From Streptomyces asiaticus (GTDB taxonomy: Bacteria > Actinomycetota > Actinomycetes > Streptomycetales > Streptomycetaceae): 64,000 nt of DNA. The first letter of the stretch is position 1, and each line of letters begins with the position of its first letter. This document shows, one piece after another, positions 40,253-48,225 of the stretch. Both the position numbers and the translations under genes were made by a program. The stretch lies in contig NZ_JAGSHX010000001.1 of the NCBI RefSeq assembly GCF_018138715.1, forward strand, positions 620,001 to 684,000, in the 5' to 3' direction. The notes below the pieces were generated by a model. That model was not told the origin of the DNA. It saw nothing but the letters and a program-made list of their open reading frames with translations, and ran no database searches.

Positions 40253-41071
40253 TCAGGGCGGGGACGTGCCACTGGTCGACGGATGTCCGCGCGCGGCCTG
40301 AAGGATCTTGGCGGCGCCGCGGATCGCCGCGGTGTGTGGTGCCGGAACCGCCCGCAGCGGCGCGTGGGTGCCGCCGATGAGCCGGCGAGTGAGGTCGGGG
40401 CGCAGGGCGCCGCCGCCGGCCAGGAGGGCTCCCCGGGTCAGGGCCTCGGCGGTGAGGGACGTGCGGTCCTGCCGGAGCATTGAGGTGATCATGGTCGTGA
40501 TCGCTTCGCTGATCTCCGCCGTGGCGCCGGCACCGGCGAGGTCGGCGGTGCCCAGGGCGGTGCGGCGGGCGTCGAAGACCAGGCCGTCGAGGAGGAGGAC
40601 CACTTCGGTGAGGTGGGCGCCGACGTCCACCACGAGCAGCGGCAGGGAGAGGTCGGCGCCCACGGCCAGGGCGATGGCGCGTGCGGTGGGGACCGTCAGG
40701 ACCGCGCGCGGGCGCAGCACCTCCACGGCGGTGCGGGCCCGTTCCCGGTAGGCGGGGCCGTCCAGCACGGGCGCGGTGACCACCACCAGCGGGCGGGTGA
40801 GGCGGGGCAGGCGATGGCTGAGCAGCCGGTCGAGCATCCGGGCCGTTCCGGGGACGTCGACGATGGCACCGCGCTGGATCGGGTACACCGCCCCGGCACC
40901 GGGGAAGGTGATGGTGGGTACGTCGAGGATCATGCCGCGGCCGGCGAGCCAGGCGCGGGTGCGGGCGCTGCCCAGGTCGAGGGCGAGGCCGCAGCAGTGC
41001 CGGCACGACGGCCAGGGCCGGTGCCGGTGCCCGGCGGGGGAGTCGGACCGGAAGCGGCGGAGGACGGTCAT
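40253..41071 (-). CDS. MreB-like actin-family ATPase (short form)
   Basis: A 272-residue MreB/FtsA-fold protein. Actin-type motifs are LALDLGSARTRAWLAGRGMI (phosphate 1), VVDVGAHLTEVVLLLDG (phosphate 2) and LLAGGGALRPDLTRRLIGG (adenosine motif). MreB is ~340 residues; here the region around subdomain 2 is much reduced. It starts inside the stop of the TraR/DksA gene (4-bp overlap, GGGAGG upstream). It is not part of an mre cell-shape cluster (no MreC/MreD/PBP2), so a specialised filament or a stress-linked scaffold is more likely. Confidence 0.78.
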   Translation of the reverse strand: MTVLRRFRSDSPAGHRHRPWPSCRHCCGLALDLGSARTRAWLAGRGMILDVPTITFPGAGAVYPIQRGAIVDVPGTARMLDRLLSHRLPRLTRPLVVVTAPVLDGPAYRERARTAVEVLRPRAVLTVPTARAIALAVGADLSLPLLVVDVGAHLTEVVLLLDGLVFDARRTALGTADLAGAGATAEISEAITTMITSMLRQDRTSLTAEALTRGALLAGGGALRPDLTRRLIGGTHAPLRAVPAPHTAAIRGAAKILQAARGHPSTSGTSPP

Positions 41072-41433
41072 CGTCCGGCCTCCCGCACCTGCTGGCACCG
41101 CGCGCAGTAGCGGGCCTGCGGAACGATCATCAGGCGTTCGCGTTCGACGGGGCGGCGGCACAGGTGGCAGCTGCCGTAGCGGCCCTCGGCGATGCGTCGC
41201 AGCGCCGCCTCCACGTCGGCGAGGACCATGCGCGCGGAGGCGGCGACTTTGACGTGCACTTCGGCCTGTGCCGCGGAGCGGCGCCGGAGCAGGTCCTCGG
41301 CGCGGGGCGCCGCGGCGATCTGCCGCAGCTGTTCCTGGCGGAAGAGGCGCTGTTCGTGAAGGTTCTCCCGCAGCGCGGCAAGGTCCTCGGGCGACAGGTG
41401 CGCGGCCGGGTTGTCGATGGTCTGGTGGTTCAC
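41068..41433 (-). CDS. TraR/DksA-family zinc-finger regulator
   Basis: A 121-residue protein: a long coiled-coil part (LSPEDLAALRENLHEQRLFR onward) and a C-terminal zinc finger with CHLC and CARC pairs (GSCHLCRRPVERERLMIVPQ, then ARYCARCQQV). DksA-like proteins insert a coiled coil into the RNA polymerase secondary channel and tune transcription, often with ppGpp. GTG 41,433 is preceded by GGGGTGAAG. It overlaps the MreB-like gene and follows a second family member. Confidence 0.85.
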   Translation of the reverse strand: MNHQTIDNPAAHLSPEDLAALRENLHEQRLFRQEQLRQIAAAPRAEDLLRRRSAAQAEVHVKVAASARMVLADVEAALRRIAEGRYGSCHLCRRPVERERLMIVPQARYCARCQQVREAGR

Positions 41434-41485
41434 CACTTCACCCCTTTGCGCAGGGCGGAGACGAAGACGGGTCGGATGGGGCGGA

Positions 41486-41815
41486 TCAGGCGGTGGCGCG
41501 GCCCTGGCAGGCGACGCAGTAGCGGGTGTAGGGGAGGATCTCCAGGCGTTCGGCGGGGACGGGCTTGGCGCAGCCCTGGCAGGTGCCGTAGGCGCCGTCG
41601 TCGATACGGGCGAACGCCTCGTCGATCTCGGTGAGGACCCGCTGGATCGCCTCCGTCTGCGCGGACACCAGATGGGCGTCCGTGCTCTGGGCGCTCTCGT
41701 CGAGGGCGCGCAGCTGAGCCAGGCGGCTGTTGCGGGCGTGTTCCAGGCGCTGGCGGGCCTCATGAGAGGTCAGCCGCCCGGGGCGGGGGCCGGTCTGGGC
41801 GGTGTCGAGCGGCAC
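41486..41815 (-). CDS. TraR/DksA-family zinc-finger regulator (second copy)
   Basis: A 109-residue protein with a coiled-coil segment (ARQRLEHARNSRLAQLRALD, then TEAIQRVLTEIDEAFARIDD) and a zinc finger with CQGC and CVAC (YGTCQGCAKPVPAERLEILP, YTRYCVACQG). It is a close paralogue in layout to the next gene on this strand and probably heads the DksA-DksA-MreB-like-Rv1733c transcript. GTG start with AAAGGA ~9 bases upstream. Confidence 0.85.
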   Translation of the reverse strand: MPLDTAQTGPRPGRLTSHEARQRLEHARNSRLAQLRALDESAQSTDAHLVSAQTEAIQRVLTEIDEAFARIDDGAYGTCQGCAKPVPAERLEILPYTRYCVACQGRATA

Positions 41816-42194
41816 GGGTGTGGTCCTTTCGCGAAAAGCGCGCTGAGCGCGGCAGCGGCCGCCCGGTGCCGCCGGCCGCGGTCTCCACGACCGCGAGCAC
41901 TGGCCGTACCGGACGGCTCGATCTTCTTCGACTCTGCTCGACTCGGCGTCGGAAGCCCATCGGGCGCGGACCCCATTTGCCCGGGGCAGCGGTGACCACG
42001 GGGCGATGGCGGGGCACGGCGCATGGGTACCCGATGACCCCGGATATGGGGAACGGACCCCATCGACCCCGCGCGGTGGGGGAGGCAGGCTGGGTCGGGC
42101 TCGGTCGTGATCAGTCGCGGCGGCTCAGTCCGGGGGAGCGATGAGCGACAGTAGAGCTGATCACACTCGGAGCGCAGGAGGAGGAGTTTCCCCG
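41816..42194. promoter_or_regulatory. Divergent control region, DksA operon and two-component system
   Basis: About 380 bases with no gene of its own. It must contain the promoters of both flanking operons, but I cannot assign them. An in-frame ATG at 42,141 (GGGGGAG before it) would extend the sensor kinase by 18 residues. No strong repeats. Confidence 0.4.
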
Positions 42195-43157
42195 GTGTCG
42201 CTGTTCTGGCGGATCTTCGGGCTCAACGCCCTGGTGCTGGGCACCGCCACGGCGCTGCTGCTGTGGGCGCCGGTGACCGTCTCCGTGCCGGTGGTGCTGA
42301 CCGAGGCGATCATCCTGATCGGCGGTCTCGCCGTCATGCTGGTCGCCAACGGCACCCTGCTGCGCTGGGGCCTGGCCCCGCTGGACCGGCTGACCAGGCT
42401 GATGACCACCGTCGACCTGCTGCGCCCGGGCCAGCGGCTGCCCGTGCCCGGCGCCGGCGGCGGCAGCGAGGTGTCCGAGCTGATCCGTACCTTCAACGCC
42501 ATGCTCGACCGGCTGGAGCACGAACGTGCCACGTCCAGCGCCCGGGTGCTGCTGGCCCAGGAGGCGGAACGCCGCCGTATCGCCCAGGAGCTGCACGACG
42601 AGGTCGGACAGAGCATGACCGCGATCCTGCTGGTGCTGGGGCGCACCGCGGACGACGTCCCGGAGCCGCTGCGCGAGGACCTCCAGCAGGCCCAGGAGAT
42701 CACCCGGGAGAGTCTGGACGAGGTCCGCCGCCTGGTGCGCCGCCTGCGGCCCGGCGTCCTGGACGACCTGGGCCTGGTCAGCGCACTGACCTCGCTCACC
42801 CAGGACTTCGCCACCCACACCGGGCTGCGTGTCGTACGCCGCCTCGACGCCGACCTGCCCGCCCTCGACCAGGAGAGCGAGCTCGTGTTGTACCGGGTGG
42901 CTCAGGAGAGCCTGACCAACGCGGCGCGCCACGCGGACGCGCGGCAGGTCGAGGTGAGCCTGCGCCGCGTCGGCGAGGCGGTGGCGCTGGAGATCGCCGA
43001 CGACGGCCGCGGCATCGAGGCCGCCTGCGAGGGCGCCGGGATCCGCGGCATGCGCGAACGGGCCCTGCTCGCCGGAGCCACCCTGGACATCACCTCGACG
43101 CCCGGCACCGGCACCCGGATCCGCCTCATCACCCCCGCCCCCAGGAAGCAGCTCTGA
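42195..43157 (+). CDS. Two-component sensor histidine kinase (NarL-type, HisKA_3)
   Basis: A 320-residue kinase. Two membrane helices (WRIFGLNALVLGTATALLLW and LTEAIILIGGLAVMLVANGT) are separated by only a dozen residues, so there is almost no external sensing domain. A HAMP region precedes the dimerisation helix with the phosphoacceptor H134 in RRRIAQELHDEVGQ. The ATPase domain has NAARHADA (N box) and EIADDGRGI (G1). GTG 42,195 is chosen for GGAGGAG 8 bases upstream. It phosphorylates the response regulator 3 bases downstream. Confidence 0.9.
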   Translation: MSLFWRIFGLNALVLGTATALLLWAPVTVSVPVVLTEAIILIGGLAVMLVANGTLLRWGLAPLDRLTRLMTTVDLLRPGQRLPVPGAGGGSEVSELIRTFNAMLDRLEHERATSSARVLLAQEAERRRIAQELHDEVGQSMTAILLVLGRTADDVPEPLREDLQQAQEITRESLDEVRRLVRRLRPGVLDDLGLVSALTSLTQDFATHTGLRVVRRLDADLPALDQESELVLYRVAQESLTNAARHADARQVEVSLRRVGEAVALEIADDGRGIEAACEGAGIRGMRERALLAGATLDITSTPGTGTRIRLITPAPRKQL

Positions 43158-43159
43158 CC

Positions 43160-43879
43160 ATGCCCGATCCGACCCCGCCCGGACCCACCACGGCCTCGAC
43201 GGCGTCTCCCACGAACTCTCCCGCGAACGCGACGCCGATCCGCATCCTGCTCGCCGACGACCACGCTCTGGTACGCCGCGGCGTACGCCTGATCCTCGAC
43301 CGGGAACCCGACCTGGAGGTCGTCGCCGAGGCCGGGGACGGCGCCGAGGCCATCGAGGCGGCCCGGAGCCAGGAGATCGACCTGGCGGTGCTCGACCTCG
43401 CCATGCCACGCCTGACCGGCCTCCAGGCCACCCGCGAGCTGGTGGCGCTCAAACCGGGCCTGCGCATCCTGATGCTGACGATGCACGACAACGAGCAGTA
43501 CCTGTTCCAGGCGCTCAAGGCCGGGGCCTGTGGCTATGTGCTGAAGTCGGTCGCCGACCGCGATCTGGTCGCCGCCTGCCGGGCCGCGATGCGCAACGAG
43601 CCGTTCCTCTACCCCGGCGCGGTCACCGCCCTCATCCGCAACTACCTGGACCGCGTCCGCCACGGCGAGGAAGACCCCGACCAGTTCCTCACCCCTCGTG
43701 AGGAGGAGGTCCTCAAACTCGTCGCCGAAGGGCACTCCTCCAAGGAGATCGCCGAGATCCTGTTCATCAGCGTCAAGACCGTGCACCGCCACCGGGCCAA
43801 CCTCCTGCACAAACTCGGTCTGCACGACCGGCTGGAGCTGACCCGCTACGCCATCCGCGCCGGTCTCATCGAACCCTGA
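43160..43879 (+). CDS. NarL/LuxR-family response regulator
   Basis: A 239-residue regulator with a ~25-residue Thr/Pro/Ala-rich N-terminal extension, a receiver domain (acidic pocket DDH, phosphoacceptor D79 in LAVLDLAMPRLTG, and K in YVLKSVADRD) and a C-terminal LuxR-type HTH (LTPREEEVLKLVAEGHSSKE, IAEILFISVKTVHRHRANLL). It pairs with the preceding kinase. Likely targets are the small secreted protein and SecDF genes just downstream, by position only. Confidence 0.9.
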   Translation: MPDPTPPGPTTASTASPTNSPANATPIRILLADDHALVRRGVRLILDREPDLEVVAEAGDGAEAIEAARSQEIDLAVLDLAMPRLTGLQATRELVALKPGLRILMLTMHDNEQYLFQALKAGACGYVLKSVADRDLVAACRAAMRNEPFLYPGAVTALIRNYLDRVRHGEEDPDQFLTPREEEVLKLVAEGHSSKEIAEILFISVKTVHRHRANLLHKLGLHDRLELTRYAIRAGLIEP

Positions 43880-43899
43880 CGCCCGCCCCGCCCCCGACC

Positions 43900-44343
43900 A
43901 TGCGTCCAGCGCCCCGCACCACCCCGACCGCCGGTCATCGGCTCGCGGGAACGCTCATCGCGCTCCTCGCCGTCCTGCTGGCGCTGGTTCCCGCAGATAC
44001 CCCGCGCGCCGCATCCGGTCCGGTGCCCCATCCGGCCTCGGTGCCCCATCCGGCCTCAGTGGCCAATCCGGCCCCGGCGGCCACGGGCGCCGAGCGCCCG
44101 GACCCCGGTCCCCGCGCGGATGACCCGTGCGCCGCCGGCTGCGCGGCCCAGGCCAGGGTCCGCCACGACCACCTCGGTGAGCGCCCGTGCCCACCGGATC
44201 CCCACGCCACCGACCCCCGCGATACGGATGCCGACCCGGCTGTCGGTACCCGTACTTCAGCGCCTTCCGCACACGCCCCCGTCTCGCCCGGCCGATCGGC
44301 CCACGACCGCGGCCGGGCCCCTCCGGCGCCCGCAGGTACCTGA
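43900..44343 (+). CDS. Small secreted or membrane-anchored protein of unknown function
   Basis: A 147-residue frame. An N-terminal helix (LAGTLIALLAVLLALVPADT) looks like a signal peptide or anchor. The rest is low-complexity, Pro/Ala/His-rich with a short repeat VPHPASVPHPAS (18-bp DNA repeat at ~44,021-44,056) and a CAAGC pair. There is no recognised domain. It sits between the two-component system and secDF on the same strand, 20 bases after the regulator stop. The lack of a clear ribosome-binding site lowers confidence. Confidence 0.5.
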   Translation: MRPAPRTTPTAGHRLAGTLIALLAVLLALVPADTPRAASGPVPHPASVPHPASVANPAPAATGAERPDPGPRADDPCAAGCAAQARVRHDHLGERPCPPDPHATDPRDTDADPAVGTRTSAPSAHAPVSPGRSAHDRGRAPPAPAGT

Positions 44344-44412
44344 CGCCACCCATCACCCTTTCCTCCGTCGCGGCCGCGTGCGCCGCTGCCGCGACGTGCC
44401 TGCCGGAGGCTC

Positions 44413-46752
44413 GTGTTGAAACGCCGCAACGACGTATCGAAACGCCGCAACAAGTGGAACAAGCGGAATAAACGGAACAAGTCCCTGCGCGTGCGGGCGC
44501 TGCTCGCCCTCGCCGTGATCGCCGGATCGCTGGCCATCGCCCTCACCACGCCGGTCCGCCTCGGACTCGATCTGCGCGGCGGCACCCAGCTCATGCTGGA
44601 AACCCGCTCCACCCCCACCACCGAAGCCGACGCCGCGGCCACCGACCGCACCGTGGAGGTGCTGCGCGGCCGCATCGACGCGCTCGGCGTCGCCGAACCG
44701 ACCCTCGTCCGCTCCGGCGACCACCGCATCCTCGTCGAGCTGCCCGGCGTGTCTGACCCGAAGAAGGCCGCCGATGTGCTGGGCCGCACCGCGCAGCTCA
44801 CCGTCCACGCGGTCCTCGGCCCCGCCGGGACCGGTGACGGCGCCACCTCCCCGCCGGCCGATCCGGCCGAGGAGCGCGTGCTGCCGGACGATTCCGGACA
44901 GCCCCTGCGGCTGCGGGCCGCCGAGCTGACCGGACGGGACGTCGAAGGCGCCGACGCCCGCTTCGACCAGCAGGGCGGTGCCGGCTGGCATGTCACGGTC
45001 GACTTCTCCAAGACCGGTCAGGACCGATGGCGGCAGGTCACCGCGCGGGCCGCCTGTCACCCGGCCGGCGACCCGCAGCGGCGGATCGCCATCGTCCTCG
45101 ACAACAAGATCATCTCCTCGCCGCAGGTCGACCCCTCCGTACCGTGCGGGACCGGCATCCCGGGCGGCACCACCCAGATCACCGGCTCCTTCGACGACAC
45201 CGAAGCCCGCGAACTGGCCCTGCTGATCTCCGGCGGCGCCCTGCCCGTACCGGTCGAGACCGTCGAACAGCGCACCGTCGGCGCGACGCTCGGCGACGCG
45301 GCGATCGAGGCCGCGGCCTGGGCCGCCGTCATCGGCACCGCGCTGACCGCGCTGTTCATCATCGCCGCCTACCGGCTCCTGGGCCTGCTCGCGACCGTGG
45401 CCCTGGCCTGCTACGGCCTCATCTCCTACGCCGCCCTGGCCGCGCTCGGCGCCACATTGACCCTGCCGGGCCTCGCCGGGTTCGTCCTGGCGATCGGTAT
45501 GGCCGTGGACGCCAACGTCCTGGTCTTCGAACGGGCCCGCGAGGAGTACGCGGCCCGCAGCCGCCCAAGCCCCCGCTCGGCGCTGACGGCCGGGTTCCGC
45601 GGTGCCCTCAGCGCGATCGCCGACTCCAACATCACGACGCTGATCGCCGCGGGCCTCATGTTCGCCTTCGCCTCCGGCCCGGTACGCGGCTTCGGCATCA
45701 CCCTCGCCATCGGCGTCCTCGCCTCGATGGTCAGCGCCCTGGTGATCAGCCGGGTGCTCGCCGAGTACGCGGCGGGCCGCCCCGCGGTCCGCCGTCGGCC
45801 CCGTATCACCGGCATCGCGAGCACCGGCTGGGTCCGCGACCGGCTGCTGCGCCGCGACCCGTTCCTGATGCGCCGTCCGCGCCGCTGGCTGGCCGCCTCC
45901 GCCGCGCTCGCCGTCGTGGCCGCGTCGGGCATCCTCGTCCGCGGCCTGGACTTCGGCATCGAGTTCACCGGCGGCCGGCTGATCGAGTACGCCACCAGCG
46001 CCCCCGTCGACCCCGACCGGGCCCGTACCGCCCTCACCGACGCCGGGTTCCCCCGCGCGGTCGTGCAGTCCTCCGGCGACACCGGGCTCACCGTGCGCGC
46101 CGAGAACCTGACCAACACCGACGAGGCCACCGTCACCGAAACCATCGGCGCACTCGGCGGCGAGACGAGGAAGATCCGCGACGAGCTGATCGGCCCCAGC
46201 ATGGGCGACGAGCTCCGCCGCAACGCCCTCATCGCGCTCTCCCTCGCACTCGGCGCCCAACTGCTGTATCTCGCAGTCCGCTTCCGCTGGTTCTTCGGGA
46301 CGGCGGCCGTCGCCGCGCTCGCCCACGACGTGGTGATCCTCATCGGTGCCTTCGCCTGGCTCGGCAAGCCCATCGACGGGGTCTTCCTGGCCGCCCTGCT
46401 GACCGTCATCGGCTACTCGGTCAACGACTCCGTCGTCCTCTTCGACCGCGTCCGCGAACTGCTCGGCCGCGACCGCGCCACACCGCTTCCCCGCCTGACG
46501 AACCAGGCGATCCTCCAGACCCTGCCCCGTACCGTCAACACCGGCATGGGTGCGGCATTCATCCTCACCGCCCTCGCCGTCCTCGCCGACGACACCCTCG
46601 CCGACTTCGCCCTCGCCCTGCTCATCGGCCTGGCGGTCGGCACCTACTCCTCCGTCTTCACCGCCGCCTCACTCACCATCGAGCTTCACCCGCACCGCAA
46701 GCCCCTCGACAGGGCCACCGTCACGAACGGGCCTTCAGGCCGTCCAGGGTGA
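44413..46752 (+). CDS. secDF: SecD-SecF fusion protein translocase subunit
   Basis: A 779-residue fusion. The SecD half has RLGLDLRGGTQLMLETR, the P1 domain and GLAGFVLAIGMAVDANVLVF; the SecF half starts near FGIEFTGGRLIEYATSAPVD and ends LLTVIGYSVNDSVVLFDRVR. Twelve membrane helices are expected. SecDF uses the proton gradient to pull exported proteins from SecYEG. An unusual basic N-terminus (KRRNDVSKRRNKWNKRNKRN) precedes the first helix. It is not in the usual yajC-secD-secF-apt-rel neighbourhood, so it is probably a second copy. The end overlaps the convergent TetR gene by 32 bases. Confidence 0.92.
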   Translation: MLKRRNDVSKRRNKWNKRNKRNKSLRVRALLALAVIAGSLAIALTTPVRLGLDLRGGTQLMLETRSTPTTEADAAATDRTVEVLRGRIDALGVAEPTLVRSGDHRILVELPGVSDPKKAADVLGRTAQLTVHAVLGPAGTGDGATSPPADPAEERVLPDDSGQPLRLRAAELTGRDVEGADARFDQQGGAGWHVTVDFSKTGQDRWRQVTARAACHPAGDPQRRIAIVLDNKIISSPQVDPSVPCGTGIPGGTTQITGSFDDTEARELALLISGGALPVPVETVEQRTVGATLGDAAIEAAAWAAVIGTALTALFIIAAYRLLGLLATVALACYGLISYAALAALGATLTLPGLAGFVLAIGMAVDANVLVFERAREEYAARSRPSPRSALTAGFRGALSAIADSNITTLIAAGLMFAFASGPVRGFGITLAIGVLASMVSALVISRVLAEYAAGRPAVRRRPRITGIASTGWVRDRLLRRDPFLMRRPRRWLAASAALAVVAASGILVRGLDFGIEFTGGRLIEYATSAPVDPDRARTALTDAGFPRAVVQSSGDTGLTVRAENLTNTDEATVTETIGALGGETRKIRDELIGPSMGDELRRNALIALSLALGAQLLYLAVRFRWFFGTAAVAALAHDVVILIGAFAWLGKPIDGVFLAALLTVIGYSVNDSVVLFDRVRELLGRDRATPLPRLTNQAILQTLPRTVNTGMGAAFILTALAVLADDTLADFALALLIGLAVGTYSSVFTAASLTIELHPHRKPLDRATVTNGPSGRPG

Positions 46753-47293
46753 GGTCGAGCAGGCGCTCGGCCCGTTCCCGGTGTTCCGGTTCGGCCGAAG
46801 TGAGGGCGATGCCTTCGAGGGCGGCGCCCATGTCGGTGGGGCTGATGTCGGTGCGAATCGCCCCGGCGGCTGTGCAGGCGTCCAGCAGGGTGGTGATGGC
46901 GGCCTGGATCATGTCCCGGCTGTGGCCGTAGGGGTTGTTTCCCGTGGCGGCGATGGCGCGCAGGGCGTCGGCCATGCCGAATTTCGCGGTGACGTAGTCC
47001 AGGAAGAGACGTGTCCAGGCGCGCAGGGCCTCGTAGGGCGGCTGCTCGGCGAGCAGATCGGGGACGGCGTCGCACAGCTGGGCCACCTCGTTGCGGTAGA
47101 CCGCCTCGATCAGGGCCTCGCGGGTGGCGAAGTTCCGGTACAGCGTCGCGCTGCCCACGCCCGCCTCCTTGGCGATGCGCTCCAGGTGCGCGTCCAGCCC
47201 CTCCTCGGCGAACATGCGCACCGCGGCCGTGAGGATCTTGTCTCTGTTGCGCCGTGCGTCAGCTCGCAACGGGCGTGGTGCACTGCCGGTCAT
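46721..47293 (-). CDS. TetR-family transcriptional regulator
   Basis: A 190-residue TetR protein: HTH DKILTAAVRMFAEEGLDAHL and ERIAKEAGVGSATLYRNFAT, then a SCO4008/TetR_C-type helical domain (VAQLCDAVPDLLAEQPPYEA). It is divergent from an SDR gene, and two palindromes between them fit a TetR dimer pair. The weak ribosome-binding site leaves the ATG at 47,293 slightly uncertain. Probably represses the SDR gene. Confidence 0.87.
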   Translation of the reverse strand: MTGSAPRPLRADARRNRDKILTAAVRMFAEEGLDAHLERIAKEAGVGSATLYRNFATREALIEAVYRNEVAQLCDAVPDLLAEQPPYEALRAWTRLFLDYVTAKFGMADALRAIAATGNNPYGHSRDMIQAAITTLLDACTAAGAIRTDISPTDMGAALEGIALTSAEPEHRERAERLLDLTLDGLKARS

Positions 47294-47333
47294 CAGCGGT
47301 TGCCATGTCCTCTCCGGTCTTCTTCGCCTTGCT

Positions 47334-47383
47334 AACCGGAGGCGTCCCCATTTAGGCTCGGGTAACTGGGGGCGCCCCCAGTT
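47334..47383 (+). promoter_or_regulatory. Operator pair: perfect 20-bp palindrome plus degenerate copy
   Basis: AACTGGGGGCGCCCCCAGTT at 47,364-47,383 is a perfect 20-bp palindrome. A related imperfect copy, AACCGGAGGCGTCCCCATTT, lies at 47,334-47,353, 30 bp away centre to centre. They sit between the divergent TetR and SDR starts and are the likely TetR binding sites. Confidence 0.7.
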
Positions 47384-47435
47384 CCACTGTAGGTCATGGT
47401 CTGACCTGCGCACATCTCCCTGGAGGACGTTGGCC

Positions 47436-48173
47436 ATGTCAGGCATCGAAGGCAAGGTCGTGGCGATCACGGGTGCCAGCAGCGGCATCGGGGCGGCGAC
47501 GGCGGCCTACCTGGCCGAGAAGGGTGCCCGGCTCGTGCTCGGGGCCCGGCGGGAGGATCGGCTGCACGCGGTAGTGGACCAGATCACGGCGCGGGGTGGC
47601 TCGGCCGTCGGGGCCGTCATCGACGTGACGCGCCGCGAGGACCTCGAGCGGCTGACGGATGTGGCGGTCGACCGGTTCGGCCGGCTCGATGTCCTGGTCT
47701 CCAACGCCGGCACGATGGCGGTGTCGCCGTTCGACGAACTGCGCCAGGACGACTGGGACGCGATGGTCGCGACGCACATCACCGGCCTGCTGAACGGTAT
47801 CGGGGCGGCACTTCCCGTCTTCCGGCGGCAGCGCTCCGGCCAGTTCGTCAACATCGCCTCCACCGCGGCCTATGTCGTGAAATCCCCGCAGGCCGTCTAC
47901 GCCGCCACCAAGACGGCGGTGAAGGTGCTGACCGAGGGGCTGCGGCAGGAGTCGGGACCCGATCTGCGCGTCACCCTCGTCTCACCCGGATTCACCAATA
48001 CCGAGGGCGTGGGCAAGGGGGCGAGTCCCGAGGCAGCGGCGGCGGCAGCCCGGCAGCGCGACGAGATCGCCATCCCGCCCTCCGCCATCGCGTCCGCGAT
48101 CGGTTACGCGATCGAGCAGCCCGCCGGCATCGACATCAGCGAGGTCGTCGTCCGGCCCACCGTGCAAGCCTGA
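47436..48173 (+). CDS. Short-chain dehydrogenase/reductase (classical SDR)
   Basis: A 245-residue classical SDR. It has the cofactor motif VVAITGASSGIGAATAAYLA (T-G-x-x-x-G-I-G), NAG in DVLVSNAGTMAVSPF, and the catalytic Ser-Tyr-Lys set in NIASTAAYVVKS and AVYAATKTAVKVL (Y-x-x-x-K). The arginine after TGASSGIG's beta2 (GARRED) suggests NADPH. TGGAGG lies ~8 bases before ATG 47,436. Controlled by the divergent TetR. Substrate unknown. Confidence 0.9.
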   Translation: MSGIEGKVVAITGASSGIGAATAAYLAEKGARLVLGARREDRLHAVVDQITARGGSAVGAVIDVTRREDLERLTDVAVDRFGRLDVLVSNAGTMAVSPFDELRQDDWDAMVATHITGLLNGIGAALPVFRRQRSGQFVNIASTAAYVVKSPQAVYAATKTAVKVLTEGLRQESGPDLRVTLVSPGFTNTEGVGKGASPEAAAAAARQRDEIAIPPSAIASAIGYAIEQPAGIDISEVVVRPTVQA

Positions 48174-48225
48174 CAACCGGGGGAGACAACCACGTCTGAC
48201 CCGTCCCCCTGCCGGAGGCGGCGGT

